Shown here piece after piece: positions 1 through 5,470 of a DNA stretch of 6,658 nt (within the stretch, counting starts at the first letter, position 1; the number at the start of each line of letters is the position of its first letter). The stretch is from Alphaproteobacteria bacterium (GTDB taxonomy: Bacteria > Pseudomonadota > Alphaproteobacteria > Sphingomonadales > Sphingomonadaceae). The notes below the pieces were generated by a model, which saw nothing but the letters and a program-made list of their open reading frames with translations, was not told the origin of the DNA and did not search any database. The translations under genes were made by a program, and so were the position numbers. The stretch lies in contig JAQGLD010000114.1 in assembly GCA_028293055.1 (NCBI GenBank), positions 1 through 6,658 of the forward strand, in the 5' to 3' direction.

Positions 1-723
1 CAGCTCTGCAAGCTCGCGCAGCGACCGGCTCGCCGCCGGGCCGGCGTTGATGATGCCGCCGCCCGCATAGATGATCGGCCGTTCGGCTGCGGCGAGCATT
101 TCGACCGCGGCGGCGATTCCGGCGGGATCGGGCTCGAATGCAGGCCGGTAGCCGCGATGGCGACTCTGCTCGGGACGGGTGTAGGTCGCGGACGCCACCT
201 GCACGTCCTTGGGCAGGTCGACGACGACCGGACCGGGCCGGCCCGACGTGGCGAGATGAAAGGCCTCGTGGATGACCGTACCGACCTCCGCCGGATTCTT
301 GACCAGGAAATTGTGCTTCGAGCAGTGACGGGTGATTCCGACCGTGTCGCATTCCTGAAAGGCATCGGTGCCGATCAACGCGGTTGGCACCTGCCCGGTG
401 AGCACGACGAGCGGGATGGAATCGAGCCAGGCATCGGCGATACCGGTAACCGCGTTGGTCGCGCCTGGACCCGAAGTGACCAGCACCACGCCCGGCTTTC
501 CGGTCGAGCGGGCATAGCCTTCGGCGGCATGGACCGCCCCTCCCTCCTGGCGCACGAGGATGTGACGGATCCGGTTCTGCCTGAACAAGGCGTCGTAGAT
601 CGGGAGGACCGCGCCGCCCGGATAGCCGAACACGAATTCGACCTCGAGTTCCTGAAGCACCTCGAGGAGGATCTCGGCGCCGCTCTTCTCAAGCGTCTCG
701 GCCTTGTCTCTTTCCATCAGCAT
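1..723 (-). CDS. ilvB: Acetolactate synthase large (catalytic) subunit, N-terminal 241 residues, runs off the window
   Basis: Biosynthetic acetolactate (acetohydroxyacid) synthase makes acetolactate or acetohydroxybutyrate from pyruvate and a 2-oxoacid, using thiamine diphosphate, as the first common step to Val, Leu and Ile in the cytoplasm. The fragment contains the whole N-terminal Pyr domain of the ThDP enzymes: FGYPGGAVLPIYDAL near residues 32-46, the catalytic glutamate at E60 in RQEGGAVHAAEGYAR, TSGPGATN at 83-90, then LDSIPLVVLTGQV, IGTDAFQE and SGRPGPVVVDLPKDVQ. The fragment ends early in the central domain, in frame at base 1. The ATG at 723 is chosen because AAGGA (bases 731-735) lies 7 bases upstream; a second ATG two codons later is less well spaced. 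The usual catalytic motif is RHEQGA, so Gln59 in place of His is a little unusual. A leader-peptide attenuator lies directly upstream. Confidence 0.97.
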   Translation of the reverse strand, partial: MLMERDKAETLEKSGAEILLEVLQELEVEFVFGYPGGAVLPIYDALFRQNRIRHILVRQEGGAVHAAEGYARSTGKPGVVLVTSGPGATNAVTGIADAWLDSIPLVVLTGQVPTALIGTDAFQECDTVGITRHCSKHNFLVKNPAEVGTVIHEAFHLATSGRPGPVVVDLPKDVQVASATYTRPEQSRHRGYRPAFEPDPAGIAAAVEMLAAAERPIIYAGGGIINAGPAASRSLRELAEL

Positions 724-762
724 CGTTCGGTCCTTCGAATTCGGTATAAGCAGATAAGAGAA

Positions 763-790
763 AACCCCCGCTCCGGGGGGAGCGGGGGTT
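763..790 (-). terminator. Attenuator terminator of the ilvB leader
   Basis: On the minus strand AACCCCCGCT and AGCGGGGGTT form a perfect 10-base-pair GC-rich stem closed by an 8-base loop (CCCCCCGG). It is followed by TTTTCTCTTAT, a U-rich tract once transcribed. The hairpin lies 26 bases after the leader-peptide stop codon and about 40 bases before the ilvB ATG. That is the expected place for an intrinsic terminator controlled by leader translation. Confidence 0.9.
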
Positions 791-839
791 CTGTCGTCTC
801 ATCCGTTCCGGAGAGCTAAACAGAGCCGCGAGCCGCTCC
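779..839 (-). promoter_or_regulatory. Antiterminator pairing that competes with the ilvB attenuator
   Basis: GGAGCGG at 839-833, in leader codons 29-31, is exactly complementary to CCGCTCC at 785-779, which is most of the left arm of the terminator plus part of its loop. Pairing would prevent the terminator from forming. A second option exists: CTCCGG at 813-808 is complementary to CCGGAG at 776-771 in the loop and right arm. A ribosome stalled on the Val/Leu/Ile codons at 866-852 would leave 839-833 free, whereas one reaching the stop at 818 would cover or lie close to it. The pairings were read by eye; no folding energy was calculated. Confidence 0.65.
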
Positions 840-923
840 AATATGGCAGCTAATAAGTACGAGTACGGGGATGCGCGCGAAACGCACCGGGAGGGCAGCG
901 GAGATGATCGTGCGATCGGTCAT
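816..923 (-). CDS. Branched-chain amino acid leader peptide (ilvB attenuator peptide), 35 residues
   Basis: This short ORF is the sensor of the attenuator rather than a functional protein. It starts at ATG 923, with AGGA four bases upstream, and ends at TAG 818-816. Twelve of its 35 residues are Ile, Val or Leu, with the core RIPVLVLIS at residues 17-25. The control run is ATC CCC GTA CTC GTA CTT ATT. GTA and ATT do not occur in the 241 ilvB codons visible here, so these look like deliberately slow codons. Low charging of Ile, Val or Leu tRNA should stall ribosomes at 866-852, free the antiterminator strand and let transcription read into ilvB. The frame stays open upstream to about 1220, but the Shine-Dalgarno site, the codon content and the position relative to the terminator favour the short form. 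Confidence 0.88.
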   Translation of the reverse strand: MTDRTIISAALPVRFARIPVLVLISCHIGAARGSV

Positions 924-961
924 GGGATCCTGCGAAACGCCCTCGTGAAGCTTGTGCGCCC

Positions 962-990
962 TAATAGCCATATAGACCAGCCCGACGCAA
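962..990 (-). promoter_or_regulatory. Putative promoter of the ilvB leader
   Basis: On the minus strand a -35-like TTGCGT (990-985) and a -10-like CTATTA (967-962) are separated by 17 bases. A start near 955 would give a 5' leader of about 30 bases before the leader-peptide ATG, typical of attenuated biosynthetic operons. The -10 match is poor, and TATATG a few bases upstream is an alternative, so this is a positional inference. Confidence 0.35.
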
Positions 991-1060
991 GGCGGTTCGG
1001 GATCCTGAAATTTCGATTTTTGCCGGCGGTTCCGGAGCTCTGCGCTGGCCCCCTGCCCGC

Positions 1061-1567
1061 TCAGCGCTCCATCCGCCTTGTCACCGGGCGGCTGCGGTTG
1101 AGCAGGTAAGCGACGATAGCGGAACGGCGGCCGAGGTTGAGCTTGGCGAAGATGCGACGGATATGCTCGCGCACGGTATAACCGCTGATCCCGAGCCTGC
1201 GAGCAATCTCCTTGTCGCAATGGCCGTCGGCGATCAGCATCGCGACCTGCAGCTCGCGGCGAGTCAGTATATCGGCCGGGCTCGGCGGCTGCGGCTCGAC
1301 CTCGACCGGCGCGTAGATCAGATAGCGGGTTCCCTCGCAGCAGATCCTGCCGACCAGCGACGCGCGTCCCTCGACATGCGCCAACAAGCCGCCTTCGACA
1401 TCCGAGGTCTCGCTTCCGGCGACCGCGATGAAGGCGTGACCGCCGAGAACGAATTGCGGCAAGTCATCATATTCGTTCTTATCCGGGGCTCGCAGCAAAG
1501 TGCGGTCGGAATCGGCCGTTGCCGTGGTCAAGTCCCGTGACCACATCGTCATGAGCGAAACGCCCAT
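1061..1567 (-). CDS. Orphan LuxR/GerE-type helix-turn-helix transcriptional regulator, 168 residues
   Basis: A DNA-binding transcription factor with a C-terminal GerE domain at about residues 100-155: LTRRELQVAMLIADGHCDKE, then the scanning helix KEIARRLGIS and the recognition helix TVREHIRRIFAKLNL, followed by RRSAIV. The roughly 95 residues before it are too short for a response-regulator receiver and lack an autoinducer-binding domain. They contain a small strand-rich unit (LPQFVLGGHAFIAVAG near 36-51; CCEGTRYLIYAP near 76-87) followed by a Pro-rich linker at 91-98. The ATG at 1567 is preferred; TTG at 1609 and ATGs at 1552 and 1546 are alternatives, and no strong Shine-Dalgarno sequence decides between them. 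It lies about 180 bases after the protease gene and 137 bases before the ilv leader, so it could regulate either neighbour. Its ligand and targets are unknown. Confidence 0.85.
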   Translation of the reverse strand: MGVSLMTMWSRDLTTATADSDRTLLRAPDKNEYDDLPQFVLGGHAFIAVAGSETSDVEGGLLAHVEGRASLVGRICCEGTRYLIYAPVEVEPQPPSPADILTRRELQVAMLIADGHCDKEIARRLGISGYTVREHIRRIFAKLNLGRRSAIVAYLLNRSRPVTRRMER

Positions 1568-1623
1568 GTCTGCTGGAGCTCGTCCACCACGGCAGCCCCC
1601 CTCATCCAACTGCAGCCGGCACT

Positions 1624-1652
1624 TTTATACCCGCGACAAGCCCATGACGCAG
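1624..1652 (-). promoter_or_regulatory. Putative promoter of the luxR-type gene
   Basis: On the minus strand TATAAA (1629-1624) is a good -10-like element. CTGCGT (1652-1647) stands 17 bases upstream as a weak -35; it resembles the TTGCGT proposed for the ilv leader. A start near 1617 would give an untranslated leader of about 50 bases before ATG 1567. It is supported only by motif, spacing and position in the gap after the protease gene. Confidence 0.35.
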
Positions 1653-1692
1653 AGAGACTGGGTCGGCGGGCTGCAGAGAAGCACTGACCATA

Positions 1693-1727
1693 GCACAATA
1701 TTGCGCTTATGTTTAGCTTCATTGTGC
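1693..1727. repeat. Inverted repeat in the gap between the protease and luxR genes, possible operator
   Basis: GCACAAT at 1693-1699 is repeated inverted as ATTGTGC at 1721-1727. The left copy also forms a near-palindrome by itself, GCACAATATTGCGC (1693-1706), with one mismatched pair. The block is clearly more AT-rich than its surroundings and lies about 65-110 bases upstream of the proposed luxR start of transcription, where an activator or autoregulatory site could be. It lacks a T-tract, so an intrinsic terminator for the protease operon is unlikely. No known factor is assigned. The remainder of the 180-base gap holds only the proposed promoter. Confidence 0.4.
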
Positions 1728-1747
1728 CGACCGGGCCGAGCTCATGG

Positions 1748-2572
1748 TCATTTCGCCGTACCGAAGCCGGAATCGACGAGCCGTTTCAGGGTCGGTGTTA
1801 TCCTGACTCCGCGGTTGAACAATCCCGCTGGCGCCAGCGGCACGCCCGGGCGGCAGCCCCAGGCCCCTTCGCTGTGGGGGCGCGGCCCCGACGTGTGGAC
1901 CGCGATCACTTCCGCCGGTGCATCGGGCGTGCGCCGGATCCACACCGGCGCGCCGCTATGGCCCGGGCATGTGTCCACGCTGTAGAGGAGCTGGCGCGGA
2001 TCGACCCGGTCCAGCCGTTCGGCATGCTCCCATTGCGTCCCCTGCGGCTTGTCGGCCGGATAGCCCGATATGTGCAGCAGCAGCCGGGCGCGGATCTGCT
2101 CGAAATCCTTCGCATCGGGCGAGGCGAGCCGGAAGAAGCCGGGCGACGGCGAGAAAGGCCGCGGCAGATCGATGATCGCGACATCGTCGAGCGCGGTCGG
2201 GCGGAGGACATAAGCCGGATTTGCGCGCCAGCTTTGCGCCCATTGCGAGCCGAACGGCATCACCGTCTCGGCCGCCCGGCCGGGAGAGACCCGGATTCGC
2301 TTGGCCAAATGGGGCAGGCCGAGGCGCTTGCGGATCGGGCTCATGATGCAATGACCCGCGGTCAGCAGCCGGGTCGGTGAGATCAGGAAGGCAGTGCAGC
2401 CGGTCAGCCGTCCGTCGCCGAAGTCCCGCTCGATATGGCAGACCGCGCCGTAGGGCGGCTGGTCGGTGTGGAGCACTCGGGTACGTCCGTCGACCGGTCC
2501 GATCACTGCATAATCGGCTTCGTCGGCGAGGCGGTCGAGCTCGAACGGGACCAGTTCGGCGAGGTCGGTCAT
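1748..2572 (-). CDS. V8-like (glutamyl endopeptidase-type) trypsin-fold serine protease, 274 residues
   Basis: A serine endopeptidase of the chymotrypsin fold, closest in pattern to the V8/glutamyl endopeptidase group. The triad is visible: His74 in LLTAGHC, Asp130 in LDDVAIIDL and Ser206 in DTCPGHSGAPVW. Cys59 and Cys75 flank the histidine loop as in the conserved disulfide of this fold; Cys202 and Cys240 could form another pair. The N-terminal AVIGPVDGRTRV and the late NRGVRIT resemble the family's chain start and final strand region. The first 20 residues are acidic (MTDLAELVPFELDRLADEAD), with no hydrophobic signal peptide. The product therefore appears cytoplasmic or leaves by another route, and these residues might be a short propeptide. 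ATG 2572 overlaps the stop of the preceding gene as ATGA, implying translational coupling. Cleavage specificity is not readable from the sequence. It is the last gene of the proposed operon. Confidence 0.9.
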   Translation of the reverse strand: MTDLAELVPFELDRLADEADYAVIGPVDGRTRVLHTDQPPYGAVCHIERDFGDGRLTGCTAFLISPTRLLTAGHCIMSPIRKRLGLPHLAKRIRVSPGRAAETVMPFGSQWAQSWRANPAYVLRPTALDDVAIIDLPRPFSPSPGFFRLASPDAKDFEQIRARLLLHISGYPADKPQGTQWEHAERLDRVDPRQLLYSVDTCPGHSGAPVWIRRTPDAPAEVIAVHTSGPRPHSEGAWGCRPGVPLAPAGLFNRGVRITPTLKRLVDSGFGTAK

Positions 2573-2922
2573 ACCGCTGCCTCCGGCTCCGCCTCTGCTT
2601 CGGGCTCTGCTTCGGACGCGGGAGCCGCGGCCTCCGCTTCGCTCTCGGAAGGTTCGGGCGCGCGGAACAGGCGAAGCTCGGCGCAGAGCCGTTCGACCAT
2701 CGACTCCGCGCGCGGATGGCCGCGAAGATAGGCGCAGCCGCGAGTGAAGAAATCCTCGTCAGAGACGAAGTCGGAGGTCCCCTCCGGCGGGGGTTCCGGC
2801 GTCGCCGGCTGAGGCGGGGCCGGCCGCTCGGTCGGCGCTGCGAGCGCATCGACCTCCTCCATGACGAGGGCGTCGAGATCGGCCCAGAACGGGCGGCGAA
2901 GCGCGGTGGTTTGCCGGGACAT
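2569..2922 (-). CDS. Small acidic Pro/Glu/Ala-rich protein of unknown function, 117 residues, coupled to the protease gene
   Basis: Not a family I recognise. Residues 1-27 include an amphipathic stretch (FWADLDALVMEEVDAL), followed by a Pro-rich linker at about 28-48. A predicted helical segment at about 50-92 (FVSDEDFFTRGCAYLRGHPR, then a Glu/Leu-rich helix) leads to a Glu/Ala/Pro low-complexity tail at 95-117 built from repeated EPEA/EAEP units; in the DNA this appears as repeated GCTTCGG-like words near 2595-2640. ATG 2922 is chosen because AAGGAG lies 8 bases upstream. A more distal ATG at 2946 lies inside a hairpin repeat and is unlikely. The stop codon shares four bases with the protease start. 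Tight coupling suggests an adaptor, inhibitor or substrate of the protease, but this is inference from position only. Confidence 0.75.
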   Translation of the reverse strand: MSRQTTALRRPFWADLDALVMEEVDALAAPTERPAPPQPATPEPPPEGTSDFVSDEDFFTRGCAYLRGHPRAESMVERLCAELRLFRAPEPSESEAEAAAPASEAEPEAEAEPEAAV

Positions 2923-2930
2923 GGTCCATT

Positions 2931-2936
2931 CTCCTT
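2931..2936 (-). promoter_or_regulatory. Shine-Dalgarno site that fixes the start of the 117-residue protein
   Basis: AAGGAG on the minus strand, 8 bases before ATG 2922 and only 4 bases past the foot of the hairpin repeat. It excludes the in-frame ATG at 2946, and its position next to the hairpin means RNA structure could affect initiation. Confidence 0.7.
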
Positions 2937-2940
2937 GCTG

Positions 2941-2984
2941 GTGCATCGTGCGGAAAAGTGGGAACCGGTTTCCGCACGATGCAC
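2941..2984. repeat. Perfect 16-bp-stem palindromic element between the GIY-YIG-like gene and the small acidic gene
   Basis: GTGCATCGTGCGGAAA (2941-2956) is exactly complementary to TTTCCGCACGATGCAC (2969-2984), with a 12-base loop AGTGGGAACCGG. The loop and right arm contain the palindrome AACCGGTT, and the right arm continues as a tandem GCACGAT GCACGAT (2974-2987). It begins 10 bases after the TAG of the upstream gene. It has no T-tract on either strand, so it is not a standard intrinsic terminator. From memory, intergenic palindromes carrying GTGGGAACCGGTTT-type cores are dispersed in many alphaproteobacterial genomes, so this is probably a REP-like unit. In the transcript it could stabilise the upstream message, attenuate, or mark a processing site. 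Confidence 0.8.
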
Positions 2985-2994
2985 GATCAAATAT

Positions 2995-3615
2995 CTAAAG
3001 GCGGAAGAGCCCTGCTTCGTCGAACGTCGTGCTGTTCGGGTCGTAGAGCAGAGGCCGCTCGCGATCCTGGAGCCAGCCTTCGTAATTGCGCGCCCGCCGG
3101 GCGTGCATGCCCTGGCGGGTGAGATCGCCGGCCTGGACGAGGATCTGCCCCGGCTGAAGGTTCTTGATCGAATCGTGGACCTTCTTGTCGGCACGACTCG
3201 GCTGGGCAAAATGCTCGTGGACTCGGTCGCCGATCGAATGATTGCCTTTGGTCATCCCGATGCTGAGCGGCCGGTCCCGATCGATTCCAGCGCGCGTGAT
3301 CCGATACACCTGGGGGCCGTCCTTGACGAACGGCAGCAGCTCCGGCGCGACCTTCTCGCCGCGCCTGTGCGCTGCGCGCGCTTGGTCGATCTGCTTGAGC
3401 GACACAGGCTTCGACCAGCCACCCCAGCCCGGCAGCTGAGGCCCTGCAGCCCGCGCGCTGGTCTGGCGCCTCGCCGCACGCGGACGCTGCGGGGCCTCGT
3501 CGAGCGAGTCGGCGCGGCAGGCTGCGCAGCCGCAGGGGCAATCGGTCGAACCGACGCGACGAAAGCGCGAGCGTCGTTCGAGAACCACGATTTCGATCAG
3601 TCCGTTCGAGTTCAC
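2995..3615 (-). CDS. Cys-rich protein with a divergent GIY-YIG nuclease-like C-terminal domain, 206 residues
   Basis: The C-terminal half fits a GIY-YIG endonuclease fold: VYRI at 103-106 for the GIY strand, LSIGMT at 117-122 for the YIG strand (Ser118 replaces the Tyr), Arg131 in the helix GDRVHEHF, Glu179 in NYEGWL as candidate metal-binding Glu, and Asn194 in YDPNSTTF as the late conserved Asn. In the known family these residues cleave a DNA strand with a divalent metal. The N-terminal part has a CPCGCAAC cluster (Cys26, 28, 30, 33), possibly zinc-binding, then an Arg/Ala-rich linker and LPGWGGWSKP near 61-70. The start is GTG 3615, inside a GTGA overlap with the DUF4438 gene, with GAGAGGAG 7 bases upstream. 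The gene call is firm; the nuclease assignment is motif-level only, and the missing Tyr may mean weak or lost activity. Confidence 0.62.
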   Translation of the reverse strand: MNSNGLIEIVVLERRSRFRRVGSTDCPCGCAACRADSLDEAPQRPRAARRQTSARAAGPQLPGWGGWSKPVSLKQIDQARAAHRRGEKVAPELLPFVKDGPQVYRITRAGIDRDRPLSIGMTKGNHSIGDRVHEHFAQPSRADKKVHDSIKNLQPGQILVQAGDLTRQGMHARRARNYEGWLQDRERPLLYDPNSTTFDEAGLFRL

Positions 3616-4625
3616 AGCTCCGCTCCTCTCGCCTGCTTCGCCCGCGCTCCGGTCCGCGCCTTCGCCTCGAGCTGCTCGCGTGCGGGCAGCGGCAGTGCCG
3701 CGCGGGCCGGCCGCGGCGTGCGAATGTCGAGAAAGCGCGCGATATTGGCGTTCGGGCAGATTTCCGGCTGGAGCAGCTCCGCCGGGCCGGAGAGCAGGCT
3801 CATCACCCCCGGCCCATGCCCTGCGACCGTGCTTTCCCCGTGGACGACGAGCCCGATCGCGACATGGCCGCCGAGCCGCGAGCGGCCGAAGCGGTTGTCG
3901 GCGTCGAGAATCGCGACCACATCGCCGAGGCGGAGCGAGCCGAGCCCGTAACGGCGCACCATGTCGGGATCGGACAATTGGATGTCGTAATCGCCGCGCA
4001 ACACATTGTTCTTGCCGAGGCCCGACCCCATCACTCGCGCCGGCACCTTGTGGGTCACCCGCGCGTGCAGCCGCCCGCCGCGTACGACCGGTCCCCACCT
4101 CGCCAGGAAACGAGGCGAGCAGTTCCAGATGGCGAGGTCGGGAAAGTCGATCAGCCTCAATCCGAGTCCGTAAGCCCACACCTGGATCCGGTCGCCGATC
4201 GCCAGCCGCCGCATCGTCTCGACCGGAAAATCGATCAGGACATTGTCGATCCCGCCATGCTTGCCGGTGACGATGCCCCGCCCACCGGTGGCGCGGCCGG
4301 AAACGATCACGGCCTGGTTGCCCGCGCAGGAATAGGTCTGCAATGCCTGGTTGGCACCATCCGCCGTGCCGGCGCTTCGGCTTTCGCTACGGATCGACAC
4401 CGCCGGCTCGACATGATCGCCGGCGAGGCCGACGCAGGGGTCGCCGACCCGCCAGTTGAGCACGATTCCGCCGGTGCCGGGGAGCGCCCTCACCCGTCCG
4501 TCATAGCCGATCCGCCATGGCGTGCCGCGTTCGATCGGCGAGCAGACCTCGCCCATCACGCTGATCATGACGAGCTCGTCGACATTGGTGCGAAGACCTT
4601 CGGGGGTGATTCGCTCCTGTTTCAC
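3612..4625 (-). CDS. DUF4438 family protein, 337 residues
   Basis: The sequence matches my recollection of the DUF4438 family, whose Thermotoga member TM1086 has a structure but no assigned function. Recognisable blocks are TNVDELVMISVMGEV near 13-27, LPGTGGI near 48-54, GLAGDHVEP at 66-74, YSCAGNQA near 98-105, VTGKHGG at 119-125, VTHKVPARVMGSGLG at 190-204, GDYDIQ at 211-216 and a Gly-rich segment HGESTVAGHGPG at 262-273. The repeated Gly/Asp/His clusters suggest a compact, probably cytoplasmic protein. Residues 303-337 are an Arg/Ala-rich tail outside the usual domain. The start is GTG 4625, overlapping the preceding stop as GTGA with GGAGG 7 bases upstream. The same frame is open far upstream but antisense-like there. 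Biochemical role is unknown, and the neighbours suggest no obvious pathway. Confidence 0.85.
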   Translation of the reverse strand: MKQERITPEGLRTNVDELVMISVMGEVCSPIERGTPWRIGYDGRVRALPGTGGIVLNWRVGDPCVGLAGDHVEPAVSIRSESRSAGTADGANQALQTYSCAGNQAVIVSGRATGGRGIVTGKHGGIDNVLIDFPVETMRRLAIGDRIQVWAYGLGLRLIDFPDLAIWNCSPRFLARWGPVVRGGRLHARVTHKVPARVMGSGLGKNNVLRGDYDIQLSDPDMVRRYGLGSLRLGDVVAILDADNRFGRSRLGGHVAIGLVVHGESTVAGHGPGVMSLLSGPAELLQPEICPNANIARFLDIRTPRPARAALPLPAREQLEAKARTGARAKQARGAEL

Positions 4626-5443
4626 GCCGCCGCCTCCATCGGAACCAATGGCCGCCACAGGGCGCGGGCGCCGTCCCACAGATCCTCGCCCAACGCGTCC
4701 TCGGCGCCCGCCTCGTCCCAGGCGTCGTCGCTCCACCCGTCCGGCAGAGCGAGCACGGCCGGGGCGATGATCTGAACGAGGGCGGCGCAATGCTCCGCCG
4801 CCGCCAAAGGCGACAAAGCAGGCCCAAGGGTCGGATCCGACCAGTCGGGGAGTCCCGGCCAGTGACGGTCGAACACCTGGCCGCCCTGCGGCTCCAGCCA
4901 GCGACACAGAGGCGGGGCGCCATCGATTCCGGCGAGGGTGAGGACATAGACACGTTCGGGCTGCAGCGCGGCCGCGAGCGCGATCACGTCTCGCGCGCAT
5001 TCGTCGAGCGAGCGCGAAGGCGAATCGTTGCGGTGGAAATCGAGCGACGCGCAGCAGCGTTCGAAGCGGGGCAGCAGGCCGGATTGATCGCGATCCGGCA
5101 GGGCGCTCTCATATTGCACGTCCCCGATCCAGTGGACTCGCGAGGACAGGCGGCCATTCTGCCAGGCCCGCCGCCACGGGTCGAGCTGGGCGGCCATCCC
5201 GGCAAGGAGCTCGGGCCCCGCGGCCGCCCCGAGCCATGCGCCGCCCATCTGGTCGGGCTGGCGGAGGAAAAGGGCGTCGTTGTCGAAAAGGGTGGCGAGG
5301 CCTCGAGGGAGCCAGACCAGGGCTCGGCTCGACAGCGCCATCGTCACTGCCAGCCCCATCGGCGAAAGCGCGAAGACGGCGTCGACAATGATGCCGGGCG
5401 GGCGCGAACCGACGCCGAGCGAGAGCGGGAATGTCGGCGCCAT
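4622..5443 (-). CDS. Protein of unknown function, 273 residues
   Basis: No family recognised. The start is ATG 5443 with GGAGG about 9 bases upstream, 27 bases after the preceding stop. A hydrophobic stretch at about 17-37 (GIIVDAVFALSPMGLAVTMA) is interrupted by Asp and Pro and looks more like buried strand and helix than a membrane anchor. Further on are VHWIGDVQYESALPDRDQ at 103-120, a Cys pair at 130-131 and a Rossmann-like strand ERVYVLTLAGIDG at 163-175. The C-terminal region from about 234 is Trp- and acid-rich (DGWSDDAWDEAGAEDALGED), which suggests a protein-interaction tail. The stop overlaps the GTG start of the DUF4438 gene, so the two are probably translated together. Confidence 0.8.
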   Translation of the reverse strand: MAPTFPLSLGVGSRPPGIIVDAVFALSPMGLAVTMALSSRALVWLPRGLATLFDNDALFLRQPDQMGGAWLGAAAGPELLAGMAAQLDPWRRAWQNGRLSSRVHWIGDVQYESALPDRDQSGLLPRFERCCASLDFHRNDSPSRSLDECARDVIALAAALQPERVYVLTLAGIDGAPPLCRWLEPQGGQVFDRHWPGLPDWSDPTLGPALSPLAAAEHCAALVQIIAPAVLALPDGWSDDAWDEAGAEDALGEDLWDGARALWRPLVPMEAAA

Positions 5444-5470
5444 TGCCGCCTGCCTCCGCCGCCGCCGCGA

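Noticed and set aside
157..819. A 220-codon plus-strand open frame
   Set aside because: It is the antisense shadow of ilvB and its terminator; the minus strand has unmistakable acetolactate synthase motifs.
924..1032. Short direct repeats: GGGATCCTG at 924-932 and 999-1007, and GGCGGTTC at 991-998 and 1025-1032
   Set aside because: At 8-9 bases and without phased spacing or symmetry they may be chance in GC-rich DNA; they are too weak to call operators.
924..1220. Upstream extension of the leader-peptide frame, giving a 134-codon ORF
   Set aside because: It overlaps the LuxR-type gene and the proposed promoter. Only the last 35 codons have the start site, codon content and position expected of a leader peptide.
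2941..2984. The hairpin as an intrinsic terminator ending the four upstream genes
   Set aside because: There is no T-tract after the stem on the minus strand; the next bases are CAGCAAGGAG, a ribosome binding site.
2377..3951. A 524-codon plus-strand open frame, the longest on that strand
   Set aside because: It lies antisense to the protease, small acidic, GIY-YIG-like and DUF4438 genes, all of which have Shine-Dalgarno sites, overlapping starts or family motifs. Its translation is Arg/Ala/Gly-rich noise with no motif, as expected in GC-rich DNA.
3816..4775. A 319-codon plus-strand open frame
   Set aside because: It is antisense to the DUF4438 and 273-residue genes and has no recognisable domain.
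4626..5000. Upstream extension of the DUF4438 frame
   Set aside because: The extension lies over the 273-residue gene and reads as Arg-rich noise; the GTG at 4625 has GGAGG at the right distance, and DUF4438 homology begins just after it.
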